DNA of 40,478 bases from 2-02-FULL-55-14 sp964581115 (GCA_964581115.1 CAZOMY010000026.1:1-40478); one strand, 5' to 3'; counted from the stretch's first letter, positions 8,997-18,088 are shown. The notes: a model not told the origin generated them from the letters alone. Numbers and translations: made by a program.

Positions 8997-9150
8997 TGTA
9001 CATCCGTCCGGATTCGAACGGTCAGTACATCGATCTGGCTGAAGGCCATCACGCCTCGTTGCCTGACGGGTCTTTCTACAGCATGAGACATGCGTTCCCG
9101 AAGGATAAGAAGGGCGATCGTAGGACACCACCAATTCGTAGGTTCCCTGC

Positions 9151-9999
9151 ATGGAGACTCGGCCTGAAATACGCACCTGCAGCAATTGCGGATCGTCGGT
9201 GTCGATCACCTATTGCCCCGGTTGCGGACAAAAATGGCTCGATCCTAAGCATTTGACGATACGGTCGATCCTCGGGGAGTTCGTTCAGAAGATCTTCGAC
9301 CTGGACAGTCGATGGATGAAGACTCTCGTCCCACTCCTGTTGAGGCCGGGATTCCTTACGAAGGAGTACCTGGCCGGGCGGCATCAACGATACGTGAAGC
9401 CCATCTCCCTGTTCATCAGCGCCAATCTCCTCTTCTTTCTGGTGGGCCATCGGATCGGCCTCATGCGTTGGAATATGTTGCACGCGTACGGAGAGAAGGG
9501 AAGGGAGATGATCCTCGAGCGGGCAAATCACCTCGATGTGGATGCGACCGTCTTTGCCGACCGTTTGAATACAGCCCTGGGCGAGCTTCAACGAAGCTTC
9601 TTCTTTGGCGTCATCCTGCTCTTTTCCGTTCTGGTCTTCCTGGTTTCGCGTGATCGTGGACGCCGTCCGTTGGGTAGCCTCGTGTATTCGATCCACTTTC
9701 ACGCATCGTTCCTGCTCATGTTTCCGCTGACGGCTCTTGCGGTCGTTCTGATGCTGGGTGCGGTCGACCTTGCGGCCGGTACTTCCTGGGCTCCGTACAT
9801 AGGCCGCGACCCCGGCATTGGCTATCTTGCCCTCGCGGTGATGTGGACGTATCATCTGATCGGACTCAGGTCCGCGTTCGGAGATGGATGGGTCGCGTCG
9901 GGACTCAAATCGGCGTTCTTGGCCGTCGGCGGAGGACTCCTCATGGTGCCGTTCGGGCAGATGGTCCTGTTCTGGATCGTCTGGGCTTTCGCAGCTTGA
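9151..9999 (+). CDS. DUF3667-family zinc-ribbon membrane protein
   Basis: 282 residues. The N-terminus is a zinc ribbon with C10-x2-C13 and C22-x2-C25. It is followed by the conserved region FDLDSRWMKTL...LLRPGFLTKEYLAGRHQRYVKP, the hallmark of DUF3667 proteins, which are common in Bacteroidota and relatives. Four or five hydrophobic segments follow (about 85-105, 148-165, 188-212, 222-242, 252-280), so it is an inner-membrane protein with a cytosolic zinc ribbon. No biochemical function is known for the family. It follows the BNR protein by about 150 bases, and the next gene, a permease, starts shortly downstream. Confidence 0.78.
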   Translation: METRPEIRTCSNCGSSVSITYCPGCGQKWLDPKHLTIRSILGEFVQKIFDLDSRWMKTLVPLLLRPGFLTKEYLAGRHQRYVKPISLFISANLLFFLVGHRIGLMRWNMLHAYGEKGREMILERANHLDVDATVFADRLNTALGELQRSFFFGVILLFSVLVFLVSRDRGRRPLGSLVYSIHFHASFLLMFPLTALAVVLMLGAVDLAAGTSWAPYIGRDPGIGYLALAVMWTYHLIGLRSAFGDGWVASGLKSAFLAVGGGLLMVPFGQMVLFWIVWAFAA

Positions 10000-10033
10000 G
10001 GGTATTGCATCTCGCTCGCCATTGCGCAATATT

Positions 10034-11506
10034 GTGCGTGAGGAGCCAACCAGAAGACCTCTCCGGGAATTGGAAAACAATCCGCCGCATCTTCGGCGCG
10101 TCCTAGGACTCTCCGATCTCAGCTTCTTCCTCGTCGCCGCGCTGGTGAACCTGAACAGCGTCCCCGTCGTCGCGGGAGCGGGTCCCAACGCCATTCTCTT
10201 CTGGTTATTTGGATTCACCCTCTTCTTCATCCCTCAAGGTATCGCCGTCGTCGAACTCACAAGCCGCTTTCCTCAGGAAGGGGGCATCTACCAGTGGAGC
10301 AAACGGGCCTTCGGTGAGTTCCATGGCTTCATGTCAGGCTGGTGCTACTGGGCGAACAATATCTTCTACATTCCGACGCTCCTCTTCTACATGATCGGCT
10401 TCGCCGCGTTCATCGGCGGCGAGGCGACCGCTCCTCTTTCTGACGATCCGGCGTTGCTGTCGCTGGCGTCGCTCGTTCTGCTCTGGGGGATCACCGGACT
10501 CAACATCATGGGCTGGGGGGTCGGCAAGTGGGTTCAGCGCTTGGGCGTGGCGGGCACGGTGCTTACGACCGCCATCGTGATGGCAGTGGGTTACATCGCC
10601 CTGCAAGCCAACGGCGCCCCGGCGACCGATTGGGCGTTCGACCTATCAACGGTCGTCGCCGATTGGCGTGTCTTGTCGCTGATGAGCATCGTATGCTTGA
10701 ACTACGTCGGGCTGGAGCTCGGGTCGGTCCTTGGCGATGAGATCAAAGAGCCGAGGCGCTCGATGCCCAAGGCGGCCCTCATTGCCGGCGGGGTCACCGT
10801 CGTGATCTATGTCCTGGCAACGTATGCCCTGCAACTGACGATCCCCGCCGCCGAGATAGGCGTCATCGACGGGATCCTTCAGGGCGTCCAGAAGGCCGTC
10901 GTGGACCTCGGCCTCCCATGGCTTGTCGTGCCGATCGCGCTCCTGATGACATTCAATGCCGTGGGTAACACGTCGGCGTGGCTGGCGGGTTCGGCGCGCA
11001 TACCATTCGTCATCGGACTGGACCGCTACCTTCCATCGGCGTTGGCGCGGTTGCATCCGAGGTACGCGACGCCACATATATCATTGCTTGTGCAGGGCGT
11101 GGCGTCGAGTCTGTTCATTCTGCTGAATGCCATCGGAGCAACGGTGCACGACATGTACCTGAGTCTTCTGCAGACCACGATCATCCTGCAGCTCATTCCG
11201 TATCTCTACATGTTCGCGGCACTGTTCCGCTTCACCATCAATGGGCAGGCGGCTCTTGGCGAAAGCGGACACTTCCGGCGGCCGATGATCCTGCGTTGGG
11301 CCGCAACGGTGGGTTTCGTCGTGACGGGGGGAGGCGTGTTGCTGGCGTTCGTGCCCGGCACGGGTATCGAAAGCGTCGTGTCGTTCGAGATCAAGCTCTT
11401 TCTGGGGGTATTCAGCTTCCTGCTCCCGGCCTTCGCCATTTACAGGATCAGGGGAAAAAGGATCGCTCTGGAGGCCGAACCGGTCATGGAGGCAGCTGCC
11501 GACTGA
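10034..11506 (+). CDS. APC-superfamily amino-acid/polyamine permease
   Basis: About 490 residues from a GTG at 10034. The start is uncertain: no clear SD is present and the open frame runs upstream into the DUF3667 gene. Features include LGLSDLSFFLVAALVNLN, FFIPQGIAVVELTSRFPQEGGIYQWSKRAFG, NYVGLELGSVLGDEIKEPRRSMPKA and many hydrophobic helices. The EGGIYxW segment and the E-IKxPRRxxPKA loop are typical of APC permeases of the glutamate/GABA antiporter and polyamine/amino-acid type. It should sit in the inner membrane and move an amino acid or amine; the substrate is unknown. A terminator follows at 11558. Confidence 0.85.
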   Translation: MREEPTRRPLRELENNPPHLRRVLGLSDLSFFLVAALVNLNSVPVVAGAGPNAILFWLFGFTLFFIPQGIAVVELTSRFPQEGGIYQWSKRAFGEFHGFMSGWCYWANNIFYIPTLLFYMIGFAAFIGGEATAPLSDDPALLSLASLVLLWGITGLNIMGWGVGKWVQRLGVAGTVLTTAIVMAVGYIALQANGAPATDWAFDLSTVVADWRVLSLMSIVCLNYVGLELGSVLGDEIKEPRRSMPKAALIAGGVTVVIYVLATYALQLTIPAAEIGVIDGILQGVQKAVVDLGLPWLVVPIALLMTFNAVGNTSAWLAGSARIPFVIGLDRYLPSALARLHPRYATPHISLLVQGVASSLFILLNAIGATVHDMYLSLLQTTIILQLIPYLYMFAALFRFTINGQAALGESGHFRRPMILRWAATVGFVVTGGGVLLAFVPGTGIESVVSFEIKLFLGVFSFLLPAFAIYRIRGKRIALEAEPVMEAAAD

Positions 11507-11557
11507 CGGTCCCGGAAGAGAGGTTATGGGATCTGTCGAGACCTGCCAAACATCATG

Positions 11558-11585
11558 AAGCCCGGAGATGATCCGGGCTTTGTCA
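11558..11585 (+). terminator. Rho-independent terminator after the APC permease
   Basis: Nine-base-pair stem AAGCCCGGA / TCCGGGCTT with loop GATGA, then a short T-containing tail (TTTGT counting the last stem bases). The arms are identical to those of the hairpin at 200-222. It lies about 50 bases after the permease stop. Confidence 0.6.
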
Positions 11586-11800
11586 TGTACGGCGGATCCG
11601 TGCTTGATGATGGGCGTCCTCGGCAGTCGTGCCTTGGTTCACCGTTGATCGGTTGAGCCGCCGCCATTTCGGCCCAACTCCTGGAATTGATCGGCAAGAG
11701 ACTCTGAACAGATACCATGCGAGAGATCAGCTTCGGTGTGAGATCGCACGTGCTCTTCGATCTGACGCCATGAGCCGGAATCGTGTCGGATCTTGTTGCA

Positions 11801-12313
11801 CTACCCGCGAATAGGGATGATGCCGTGAGACGTGTTGATCTCGGCGCGGGCCTGCTGGAGGTCGTGCTCAACACGCTGGCCATGCAGGACGAACAGTGGG
11901 ACGATCGGCGCAGTGCTGAATCCGACCTGTGCAAGCAGGCTGGCTCCATTGACCCATAACGGGGTCATGAAGTCCTGCTCGTGCTGGAAACCGAGTAACA
12001 CAAGGATGGCCCGCAAAGAATACCAGCTCGACGATAGGAGAAAGATGGCAGGCAGGAGACGGTTTTCTTTGGGCAGTACCGTGCGCAAACGACGGCTTGT
12101 CAGGGCGTAACAGATCGCCGAGGCGGCTGCGAAGGTCATCGTGAACATCATCGTCCGGCCGATAGAGGAGGGAGAGATGTACGTACCGACGGCGTGAATG
12201 ACAAAGATGCTCAGACAGGTCTTGGTAGTTCGATCGAGGAAGAGCAGATACAAGGACTGAATGACAATGGTCGTCGCTGTTGCGATGACCGGTGTGCGAG
12301 TATCGGGGAGCAT
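11801..12313 (-). pseudogene. Truncated 7TM sensor-type membrane domain
   Basis: The frame encodes about 170 residues with four or five hydrophobic helices, a central SSWYSLRAILVLLG segment and the ending GQRVEHDLQQARAEINTS. This layout matches the second half of the seven-helix sensor domain that precedes GGDEF or histidine-kinase output domains. Similarity appears to continue upstream of the ATG (an 'RWIRGALPIS' stretch near 12340-12375) until an in-frame stop at 12434. No output domain follows the end at 11801. I therefore read it as a relic of a signalling gene that lost both ends. A short stand-alone membrane protein remains possible. Confidence 0.5.
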
Positions 12314-12574
12314 GATGATCCGGAACCGTATTGCGGAGGATATCGGTAGCGCGCCACGTATCCAACGGAAGAAGAATGTGGCATGGCGGCTGATGTATGG
12401 TGATCGGTCCCGACCGGCGCATGTTCCGCTTGTTCAGGTGGAGGCGGTCTCAAGTGTCGGGCGGAGAGACCTGTTCTCGGGGCTTCTCATTTATGAGATT
12501 GGATGGGTACCACTGGAATCAAATTCTCGCTACTTTGCAATAACGATCCGACGTAAGGCGTTACGAAGGACCCG

Positions 12575-14290
12575 ATGGAACCCCTGACTGAACGGACACT
12601 GAAACACCTGCTCGAGCGGAGCGTGCATCTGTATCGTAACCGGCCTGCTCTTGGATTCGTCGACGAGCCGACGGTCAGCTATGCAGACCTCCAGCATGAA
12701 GTGAACCGTATGCAGAGGTTGTTGCTTGAACTGGGAGTCGTGCATGGCGATCGCGTTGCCATCCTTGGCGAGAGCAGTTCCAACTGGGGCGTTGCGTACT
12801 TCGCGACGACGACGATGGGCGCCATCGCGGTGCCGATCCTGCCTGACTTTCATGCCACAGAGGTCCACCATATCATCCGACATTCAGGCTGTAAGGTCGT
12901 CTTCGTCTCCGAGCGTTCTTACCAGAAGATCGAATCGATGGACGCGGGGACATTGTTGGCGTTGGTCCTGCTCAACAATCTCTCGCCGATCCATCCGAAG
13001 ACGTCAAAGGACAAGCTTCGGGCTTTGATCCGTGAAGGCGGCAAGGAGCTTCGCAGGGTCCGCAACAAGGCGTTGAAGATCGCCGGCAGGATCAAGACGG
13101 GCGTCAGTGAAGATGATGTCGCGTCCATCATCTATACGTCGGGTACGACGGGCCACTCCAAAGGCGTCATGCTGACCCATCGCAACATCGTTTGGAACGC
13201 GGAGGCATCGGCGAAGATCCCCCAGATCACCCAGGACGACCGCATGCTGTCAGTCCTCCCCCTGGCGCACGTCTACGAGTGCACACTTGGCCTTGTCTTG
13301 CCGGTCCTTTGTGGCGCTTCGGTGACGTATCTTCGAAAGCCGCCGACGGGAGCCGTGCTGCTGCCCGCCCTTGCATCCGTAAAGCCGACCGCGATGCTGA
13401 CAGTGCCGCTCATCATTGAGAAGATCATCAAGTCGGGGGTCATGAAGGAGATCCAGAAGAGGCGCGCGGTACGATTGCTCTATCGGTTGCCGGTCTTTCG
13501 TCGTCGCATCAATCGGATGGCGGGGAGGAGGCTCCGGATGATGTTCGGAGGACATCTCCGGTTCTTCGGCATCGGCGGCTCGGCGCTGTCCCCCGACGCA
13601 GAACGATTCCTCATTGAAGCCGAGTTTCCGTACGCCATCGGCTATGGACTGACCGAGACTTCACCCCTCGTGGCCGGCTGCAACGCAGAGACCTCGCGGT
13701 TCCGGGCCATCGGACCCGTCCTTCCTGGGGTTGAAGTGAAGATCGATGGAAGCTCGCCTGGAGCGGCGACCGGCGAGATCCTTGTGCGCGGTCCGGGGAT
13801 CATGAAGGGATACTACCTTGATCCGAAGCGGACGGAAGAGGTCCTCTCGCAGGACGGATGGTTCCGAACGGGAGATCTGGGGTCATTCGACCGGGACGGG
13901 TATCTTTACATCCGCGGCCGGAAGAAGAACGTCATTTTGGGTCCGAGCGGCGAGAATATCTATCCGGAGGCGGTCGAGTCGGTCATCAACCGGTTTGACA
14001 TCGTGCTCGAGTCGCTCGTTTTCAGCGATCAGGGACAGCTCGTGGCGCGCATTGTCCTCGACTATGAGCGGCTCGACGCCGAATTCAGCGAACGACGTCT
14101 GACCGAGTCGCAGGCCAAGGAACGGATCCGGCAGTTGCTCGAGCAGATCAGACTCCATGTCAATGAACAGGTATCGAGTTTCTCCAGGCTGGCGCGGGTC
14201 ATTGAGCAGACGGAGCCGTTCGAAAAGACCCCGACGCAGAAGATTAAAAGGTACTTGTACGCTGATCCCGGAGAACACCGGGCGTTATAG
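12575..14290 (+). CDS. fadD: Long-chain acyl-CoA synthetase (AMP-forming ligase)
   Basis: 571 residues, with an AAGGA SD shortly before the ATG. It belongs to the ANL (acyl/aryl-CoA ligase) superfamily, which activates fatty acids with ATP and CoA. Seen in order: the P-loop-like AMP motif IIYTSGTTGHSKGVMLTHRN (about 186-205), YGLTETSPLVAG (A5), GWFRTGDLGSFDRDGYLYIRGRKKNVI (A7/A8) and a C-terminal EKTPTQKIKRYLY carrying the catalytic A10 lysine. The insert between the N-terminal part and the AMP motif resembles FAA1/FadD15-type long-chain ligases. The last part is closely mirrored by a relic at 18409-18540. Chain-length preference cannot be read from sequence. The symbol is used for the family. 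Confidence 0.88.
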   Translation: MEPLTERTLKHLLERSVHLYRNRPALGFVDEPTVSYADLQHEVNRMQRLLLELGVVHGDRVAILGESSSNWGVAYFATTTMGAIAVPILPDFHATEVHHIIRHSGCKVVFVSERSYQKIESMDAGTLLALVLLNNLSPIHPKTSKDKLRALIREGGKELRRVRNKALKIAGRIKTGVSEDDVASIIYTSGTTGHSKGVMLTHRNIVWNAEASAKIPQITQDDRMLSVLPLAHVYECTLGLVLPVLCGASVTYLRKPPTGAVLLPALASVKPTAMLTVPLIIEKIIKSGVMKEIQKRRAVRLLYRLPVFRRRINRMAGRRLRMMFGGHLRFFGIGGSALSPDAERFLIEAEFPYAIGYGLTETSPLVAGCNAETSRFRAIGPVLPGVEVKIDGSSPGAATGEILVRGPGIMKGYYLDPKRTEEVLSQDGWFRTGDLGSFDRDGYLYIRGRKKNVILGPSGENIYPEAVESVINRFDIVLESLVFSDQGQLVARIVLDYERLDAEFSERRLTESQAKERIRQLLEQIRLHVNEQVSSFSRLARVIEQTEPFEKTPTQKIKRYLYADPGEHRAL

Positions 14291-14303
14291 GGCAATGGTA
14301 AAG

Positions 14304-14325
14304 TCTGAAGAACTCTTCAGTTGCC
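14304..14325. promoter_or_regulatory. CTGAAG/CTTCAG operator-like element upstream of the response regulator
   Basis: CTGAAG at 14305-14310 and CTTCAG at 14315-14320 form an inverted pair, followed by TTGCC. The string TCTTCAGTTG here recurs upstream of the cytochrome gene (16489-16498). The spacing and repetition suit binding by an OmpR-family regulator. This is inference from repeated sequence. Confidence 0.45.
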
Positions 14326-14367
14326 TGCGTTGCGACGACACCATAAGTTCCTGATACGAGGTTGATC

Positions 14368-15051
14368 GTGCGGATCCTGATCATTGAAGACGAGAGGAAA
14401 GTTGCCAAGGCGATCCAGGAAGGGCTGGAGCGGGAGCACTACAACGTGACGGTGGCCGGCGACGGTGAAGAGGGATTCTTTCAGCTGTTCGAGCACCCAT
14501 TCGATCTGGTCTTGCTCGACCTGAACCTTCCGGGTCGCGATGGGATGGATGTACTCCGCACGATGCGACAGCGCGGATTGCAGATCCCGGTCATTATTCT
14601 CAGCGCTCGAGACGCTCTATCGAGCAAGGTGACAGGCCTTGAGACTGGTGCGGACGACTATCTTGTCAAGCCGTTCGCGTTTCCCGAACTGCTGGCCCGG
14701 ATACGCTCGGTCCTTCGCAGGGGAACGGTTGAACCTGAAAAGAAGCTTTCCATTGCCGATCTTAGCATCGACCTGGTTGGCCGGAAGGTCACGAGGGGCG
14801 AACAACCGATTGCATTGACGGTCAAGGAATTCGACCTTCTCAGCTTTTTGATCCGCAACAAGCATCGGGTGATCCCGCGCGACATGCTCGCTCGAGAGGT
14901 CTGGGGCGATGTCGGCAGGGCGACGGCGCTGGACAACGTCATTGATGTCCACATGGCGCATTTGCGGCGGAAGATCGACGATCCGTTCCCAGTGAAACTG
15001 CTCTACACGCTCCGCGGGGTGGGCTTCATGCTCAGCGATCGGAAGCCATGA
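14368..15051 (+). CDS. OmpR/PhoB-family response regulator
   Basis: About 227 residues from GTG 14368, six bases after GAGGT; an in-frame TTG two codons earlier is an alternative. It has an N-terminal receiver domain with the acidic pair near residues 8-9, phospho-acceptor D51 (VLLDLNLPG), conserved Ser/Thr region and K101 (YLVKPF). It also has a C-terminal winged-helix DNA-binding domain with the RxVWGD and VIDVHMAHLRRKID motifs of the OmpR family. The gene overlaps the following histidine kinase by four bases (ATGA), so the pair is co-transcribed and coupled. It resembles CusR/CopR/QseB-type regulators. A repeated element upstream of this gene and of the cytochrome gene suggests autoregulation and control of the cytochrome. 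Confidence 0.93.
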   Translation: MRILIIEDERKVAKAIQEGLEREHYNVTVAGDGEEGFFQLFEHPFDLVLLDLNLPGRDGMDVLRTMRQRGLQIPVIILSARDALSSKVTGLETGADDYLVKPFAFPELLARIRSVLRRGTVEPEKKLSIADLSIDLVGRKVTRGEQPIALTVKEFDLLSFLIRNKHRVIPRDMLAREVWGDVGRATALDNVIDVHMAHLRRKIDDPFPVKLLYTLRGVGFMLSDRKP

Positions 15052-16463
15052 AGGTCCGATGGTTCAAGCATATCCGCACTCGACTGACCCTTCGTTACGC
15101 CGGCGTGGTCGTCGTCCTCCTCATCGCATTCGCCGCGGTAAATCTGACATTTCAGCACGAGTATCTTCGGCGCCAGTTGGATTTGAATCTCAAGGAAGAC
15201 CTTGAGATCCTTGAGGACCTCCTGGCCACCAATGAGCTGATCGTAAATCCGCTACTGCAGCCTTTTGACCACCGTCCCCAGCCTTACGAACGCTTCGTTG
15301 AGATCTGGAGCGAAGACGGGCGGCGATTGTACCACAGTTCGGCCTTCCAGTTCGAGACCCTTCCGGCTCCACCGACGTTCGAACGCTACGGCGACACCCC
15401 TCGCTATTTTTCTTTGGAGTTCCCCGATGGGAAGCGTTGGCGATCGATCGGCGTGAGGGTTGAGCGAGGAGAGGAACGTCGCGTCGTACGGATCTCCATG
15501 AGCGAAGACCATGTGCTGGATCAATTGCGCGAGATCGCGACCTTCACTGCACTGTCGCTTCCACTTTTCGTGCTGGTGGCGCTCGCCTCCGGATACTACC
15601 TGGCATGGAAGGCTCTTCGACCCATCGATGAACTCGTTAGACAGGTACGAAGCTTCAACGACCCCGAAGGGGGTCAACGGCTTGTGGTGTCGAATCCCGA
15701 TGACGAGTTGGGCGACCTCGCCCGTGTCACCAATGGGCTATTGGCGCGCATCGAGAGCACATTCCAACAACTCCGGCGATTCACGGCCGACGCATCGCAC
15801 GAGCTGAGGACTCCGCTCGCGGCGATGCGAAGCGTCGGCGAGATCGGGCTACAGACGGGCCAAACGACGGATCAGCTTCGTGAGACGATCGGCAGCATGC
15901 TCGAGGAAAATATCCGTCTCACGCGACTGGTCGATGCTCTCTTGTTTCTGTCGCGCGGCGATGGTCATGCGATTGCACTTCGTCCAGAAGCTTTCGATGT
16001 GGACAGCCTGCTTCGCGAATCGGTGGAGCTTGTCGCCGTCCTCGCAGACGAGAAAAAGCAGAGGGTCTCGCTTGACCTTCCGGACCGGATCGCGATCACG
16101 GCTGACAAGGTTCTGCTCCGGCGAGCCATACTCAACGTTCTCGATAATGCGATCAAGTACACGCCACCCGGCGGACGGATACGGATCTCAGCACGAACTG
16201 AGCCCAGAGACCTCGTTCAGATCGAGATTCAAGATGATGGACCCGGCATTCCTTCGGACGACCGGGAACGCGTATTCGGCCGCTTTGTCCGGCTCGGTGA
16301 TGATCGATCGCGTACAACTGGCGGGGCCGGACTAGGCCTCGCGATCGTCCGATGGGTGATCGACGCGCATCGGGGGAGCGTTCGCATCGAGGATGCCGAC
16401 CCCGGTTGCCGCATTGTGATGACCCTCCCTCGCCCGTATTCGGGTTCCCTGCTGGACGCTTGA
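15048..16463 (+). CDS. Membrane sensor histidine kinase
   Basis: 471 residues. TM1 (about 18-33) and TM2 (about 166-186) flank a periplasmic domain of about 130 residues rich in charged and aromatic residues. A HAMP linker (about 187-240) follows, then a HisKA domain with H251 in ASHELRTPLAAM, and an HATPase_c domain with N-box NVLDNAIKYT and G-boxes DDGPGIP and GGAGLGLAIV. This is the standard layout of an HK that autophosphorylates in response to a periplasmic or envelope signal and passes phosphate to the overlapping response regulator. The ligand cannot be deduced. CusS-like kinases have the same architecture, but I see no Cys/His cluster that would argue for metal sensing. Confidence 0.93.
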   Translation: MKVRWFKHIRTRLTLRYAGVVVVLLIAFAAVNLTFQHEYLRRQLDLNLKEDLEILEDLLATNELIVNPLLQPFDHRPQPYERFVEIWSEDGRRLYHSSAFQFETLPAPPTFERYGDTPRYFSLEFPDGKRWRSIGVRVERGEERRVVRISMSEDHVLDQLREIATFTALSLPLFVLVALASGYYLAWKALRPIDELVRQVRSFNDPEGGQRLVVSNPDDELGDLARVTNGLLARIESTFQQLRRFTADASHELRTPLAAMRSVGEIGLQTGQTTDQLRETIGSMLEENIRLTRLVDALLFLSRGDGHAIALRPEAFDVDSLLRESVELVAVLADEKKQRVSLDLPDRIAITADKVLLRRAILNVLDNAIKYTPPGGRIRISARTEPRDLVQIEIQDDGPGIPSDDRERVFGRFVRLGDDRSRTTGGAGLGLAIVRWVIDAHRGSVRIEDADPGCRIVMTLPRPYSGSLLDA

Positions 16464-16500
16464 AGTTCCTTAAGGAAACTTCAGGCAATCTTCAGTTGTC
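16461..16500. promoter_or_regulatory. Near-palindrome plus CTTCAG direct repeat upstream of the cytochrome gene
   Basis: Directly at the kinase stop, TGAAGTT-CCTTAAGG-AAACTTCA forms a nearly perfect palindrome (16461-16483). CTTCAG then occurs at 16479-16484 and 16490-16495, a direct repeat with an 11-base period, as expected for dimeric OmpR-family binding on one DNA face. The second unit with TTG matches the element at 14304-14325. It lies about 90-125 bases before the cytochrome start. The site and its regulator are inferred. Confidence 0.5.
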
Positions 16501-16585
16501 CTCTCCGGTTCTTCTCGCGAACATCATGATGGACCACCGTGCCGACGCGGGCACGATCCCTTTCAATTGCATGTGAGGAGGTATT

Positions 16586-18055
16586 ATGAAACTCTTGCTG
16601 ACATGTTTGTTCCTCATCGTCTTCGTGGATCGAGGATTGGGACAGGCGACATACGTTGGGTCAGAAGCGTGCAAGACCTGCCACGGTACGATCCACACGG
16701 ATTGGAAGCAATCGGGACACCCCTACAAACTCCAGAAACTTTCCGGCGGTAACGGACCTTCGTATCCCGTTCTGAGCGCCCAGAAGACGGTCGGCACAAC
16801 GGTCAACTACACGCTGATTTCTGGTGTGCCGACGCCTCCTCCAGGCCTGAATTGGAGCGACATCGGATTTGTGTTGGGCGGCTATCATTCAAACACACGC
16901 TTCCTCGATACGCTCGGTTACATTATCTACGGAGCCAACCGACAGTACAACCTTCCGACTAACCGTTGGGTGCCGTATACCTCAGGAACGCTTGAGAAGG
17001 GGCCCTACAACTACTCCTGCTATAAGTGCCACACGACGGGTGCAAGCGCGACTAAAACGCCCGCGTTCGATGCGTATCCGGGCATTCAAGGAAGCTGGGT
17101 CGAGACTGGAATCGGGTGCGAAGGATGTCATGGGCCGGCCTCGACACATCTCGGAAGTCCTTCAGCCAACAAACCACCCAAAGAGGGCCTGGCAACGTGC
17201 AACAAGTGCCATGCCCGGGATCGGAGCGATTCTACGACGACATATGCGTGGAGCGAACGGGTCGAATGGCAACCGAGGAGCGTCAATAGTGTCAGCACGG
17301 GTTTCATTCGCCATCGAGAACAAGGCGACATGATGTTGGCATCGAAGCACAAGAACCTCACCTGTGCGACGTGTCATGACCCTCACAAAGGGGTGTATTT
17401 TGACCTGGGCGGGTTGAAGGCTACGGCCTCCTGCGAATCGTGCCACCCCGGCAAAGAGATCAGCGGCCACACGGCCGCGCAGACAAGCGCGGAATGTGTC
17501 GATTGCCACATGCCGTTCGCTGCGCGTAATGGCGACCAGTTGACGCCTTATGTGTCGGAACAGAGCGCACACTATTGGAAGATCATCACCGATACGTTGA
17601 CTATGTTCCACAACCTTGAAGACATCTCGACGTTCAAGTTCATCAAGGTCGATTCTGCCGGGATGTCAGGACTCACGCTCGACTACACGTGCCTGCAATG
17701 TCATACCGACAAAGATGTGAAGTGGGCGTCTGGGAAAGCAAAGAACATGCACGCAGGAATCACGTCGGTGGCCGACGAGCGCAGCGTGCCCAGTGCATAC
17801 ACGCTCGCCCAGAATTTTCCCAACCCGTTCAATCCTTCGACAATGATCCGTTTTGCATTGCCCGAGGGCGCGAATGCACGGCTTGACGTCTATACGCTAA
17901 ACGGTCAGCTGGTTCGCACGCTCGTGAACGGCATCTTGCCCGGCGGTTGGCATGAGGTGTCATTCGACGCAGGGGACCTGCCAAGTGGCCTCTACCTCTA
18001 CCGATTGACGGCCGGCAACTTCGGCTATGCGCGTAAGATGATGTTGATGAAGTGA
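16586..18055 (+). CDS. Octaheme c-type cytochrome with T9SS sorting domain
   Basis: 489 residues with a very strong SD (GAGGAGGT). A signal peptide (about 1-20) precedes eight CxxCH heme-binding motifs: CKTCH (29-33), CYKCH, CEGCH, CNKCH, CATCH, CESCH, CVDCH and CLQCH. Extra histidines that could be distal ligands are scattered through the protein. The C-terminus is a T9SS type A sorting domain (NFPNPFNPST, LNGQLVRTL, GGWHEVSFDAGDLPSGLY, basic end). This predicts a multiheme protein assembled in the periplasm and moved across the outer membrane to the surface, suggesting extracellular electron transfer or redox chemistry outside the cell. It lies downstream of a two-component pair with repeated operator-like sites between them. 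Redox partner and substrate are unknown. Confidence 0.92.
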   Translation: MKLLLTCLFLIVFVDRGLGQATYVGSEACKTCHGTIHTDWKQSGHPYKLQKLSGGNGPSYPVLSAQKTVGTTVNYTLISGVPTPPPGLNWSDIGFVLGGYHSNTRFLDTLGYIIYGANRQYNLPTNRWVPYTSGTLEKGPYNYSCYKCHTTGASATKTPAFDAYPGIQGSWVETGIGCEGCHGPASTHLGSPSANKPPKEGLATCNKCHARDRSDSTTTYAWSERVEWQPRSVNSVSTGFIRHREQGDMMLASKHKNLTCATCHDPHKGVYFDLGGLKATASCESCHPGKEISGHTAAQTSAECVDCHMPFAARNGDQLTPYVSEQSAHYWKIITDTLTMFHNLEDISTFKFIKVDSAGMSGLTLDYTCLQCHTDKDVKWASGKAKNMHAGITSVADERSVPSAYTLAQNFPNPFNPSTMIRFALPEGANARLDVYTLNGQLVRTLVNGILPGGWHEVSFDAGDLPSGLYLYRLTAGNFGYARKMMLMK

Positions 18056-18088
18056 TTCCCACCCGCGAGCCAGTGGGTGGTGGTGTGG

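Noticed and set aside
9076..10230. 384-codon minus-strand frame opposite the DUF3667 protein
   Set aside because: The plus-strand gene has paired CxxC motifs and membrane helices. The antisense frame is low-complexity Arg/Glu/His and crosses two genes.
14287..14368. Ligase and two-component genes as one simple operon
   Set aside because: A 77-base gap containing an operator-like inverted repeat suggests a separate promoter for the regulator, although read-through cannot be excluded.
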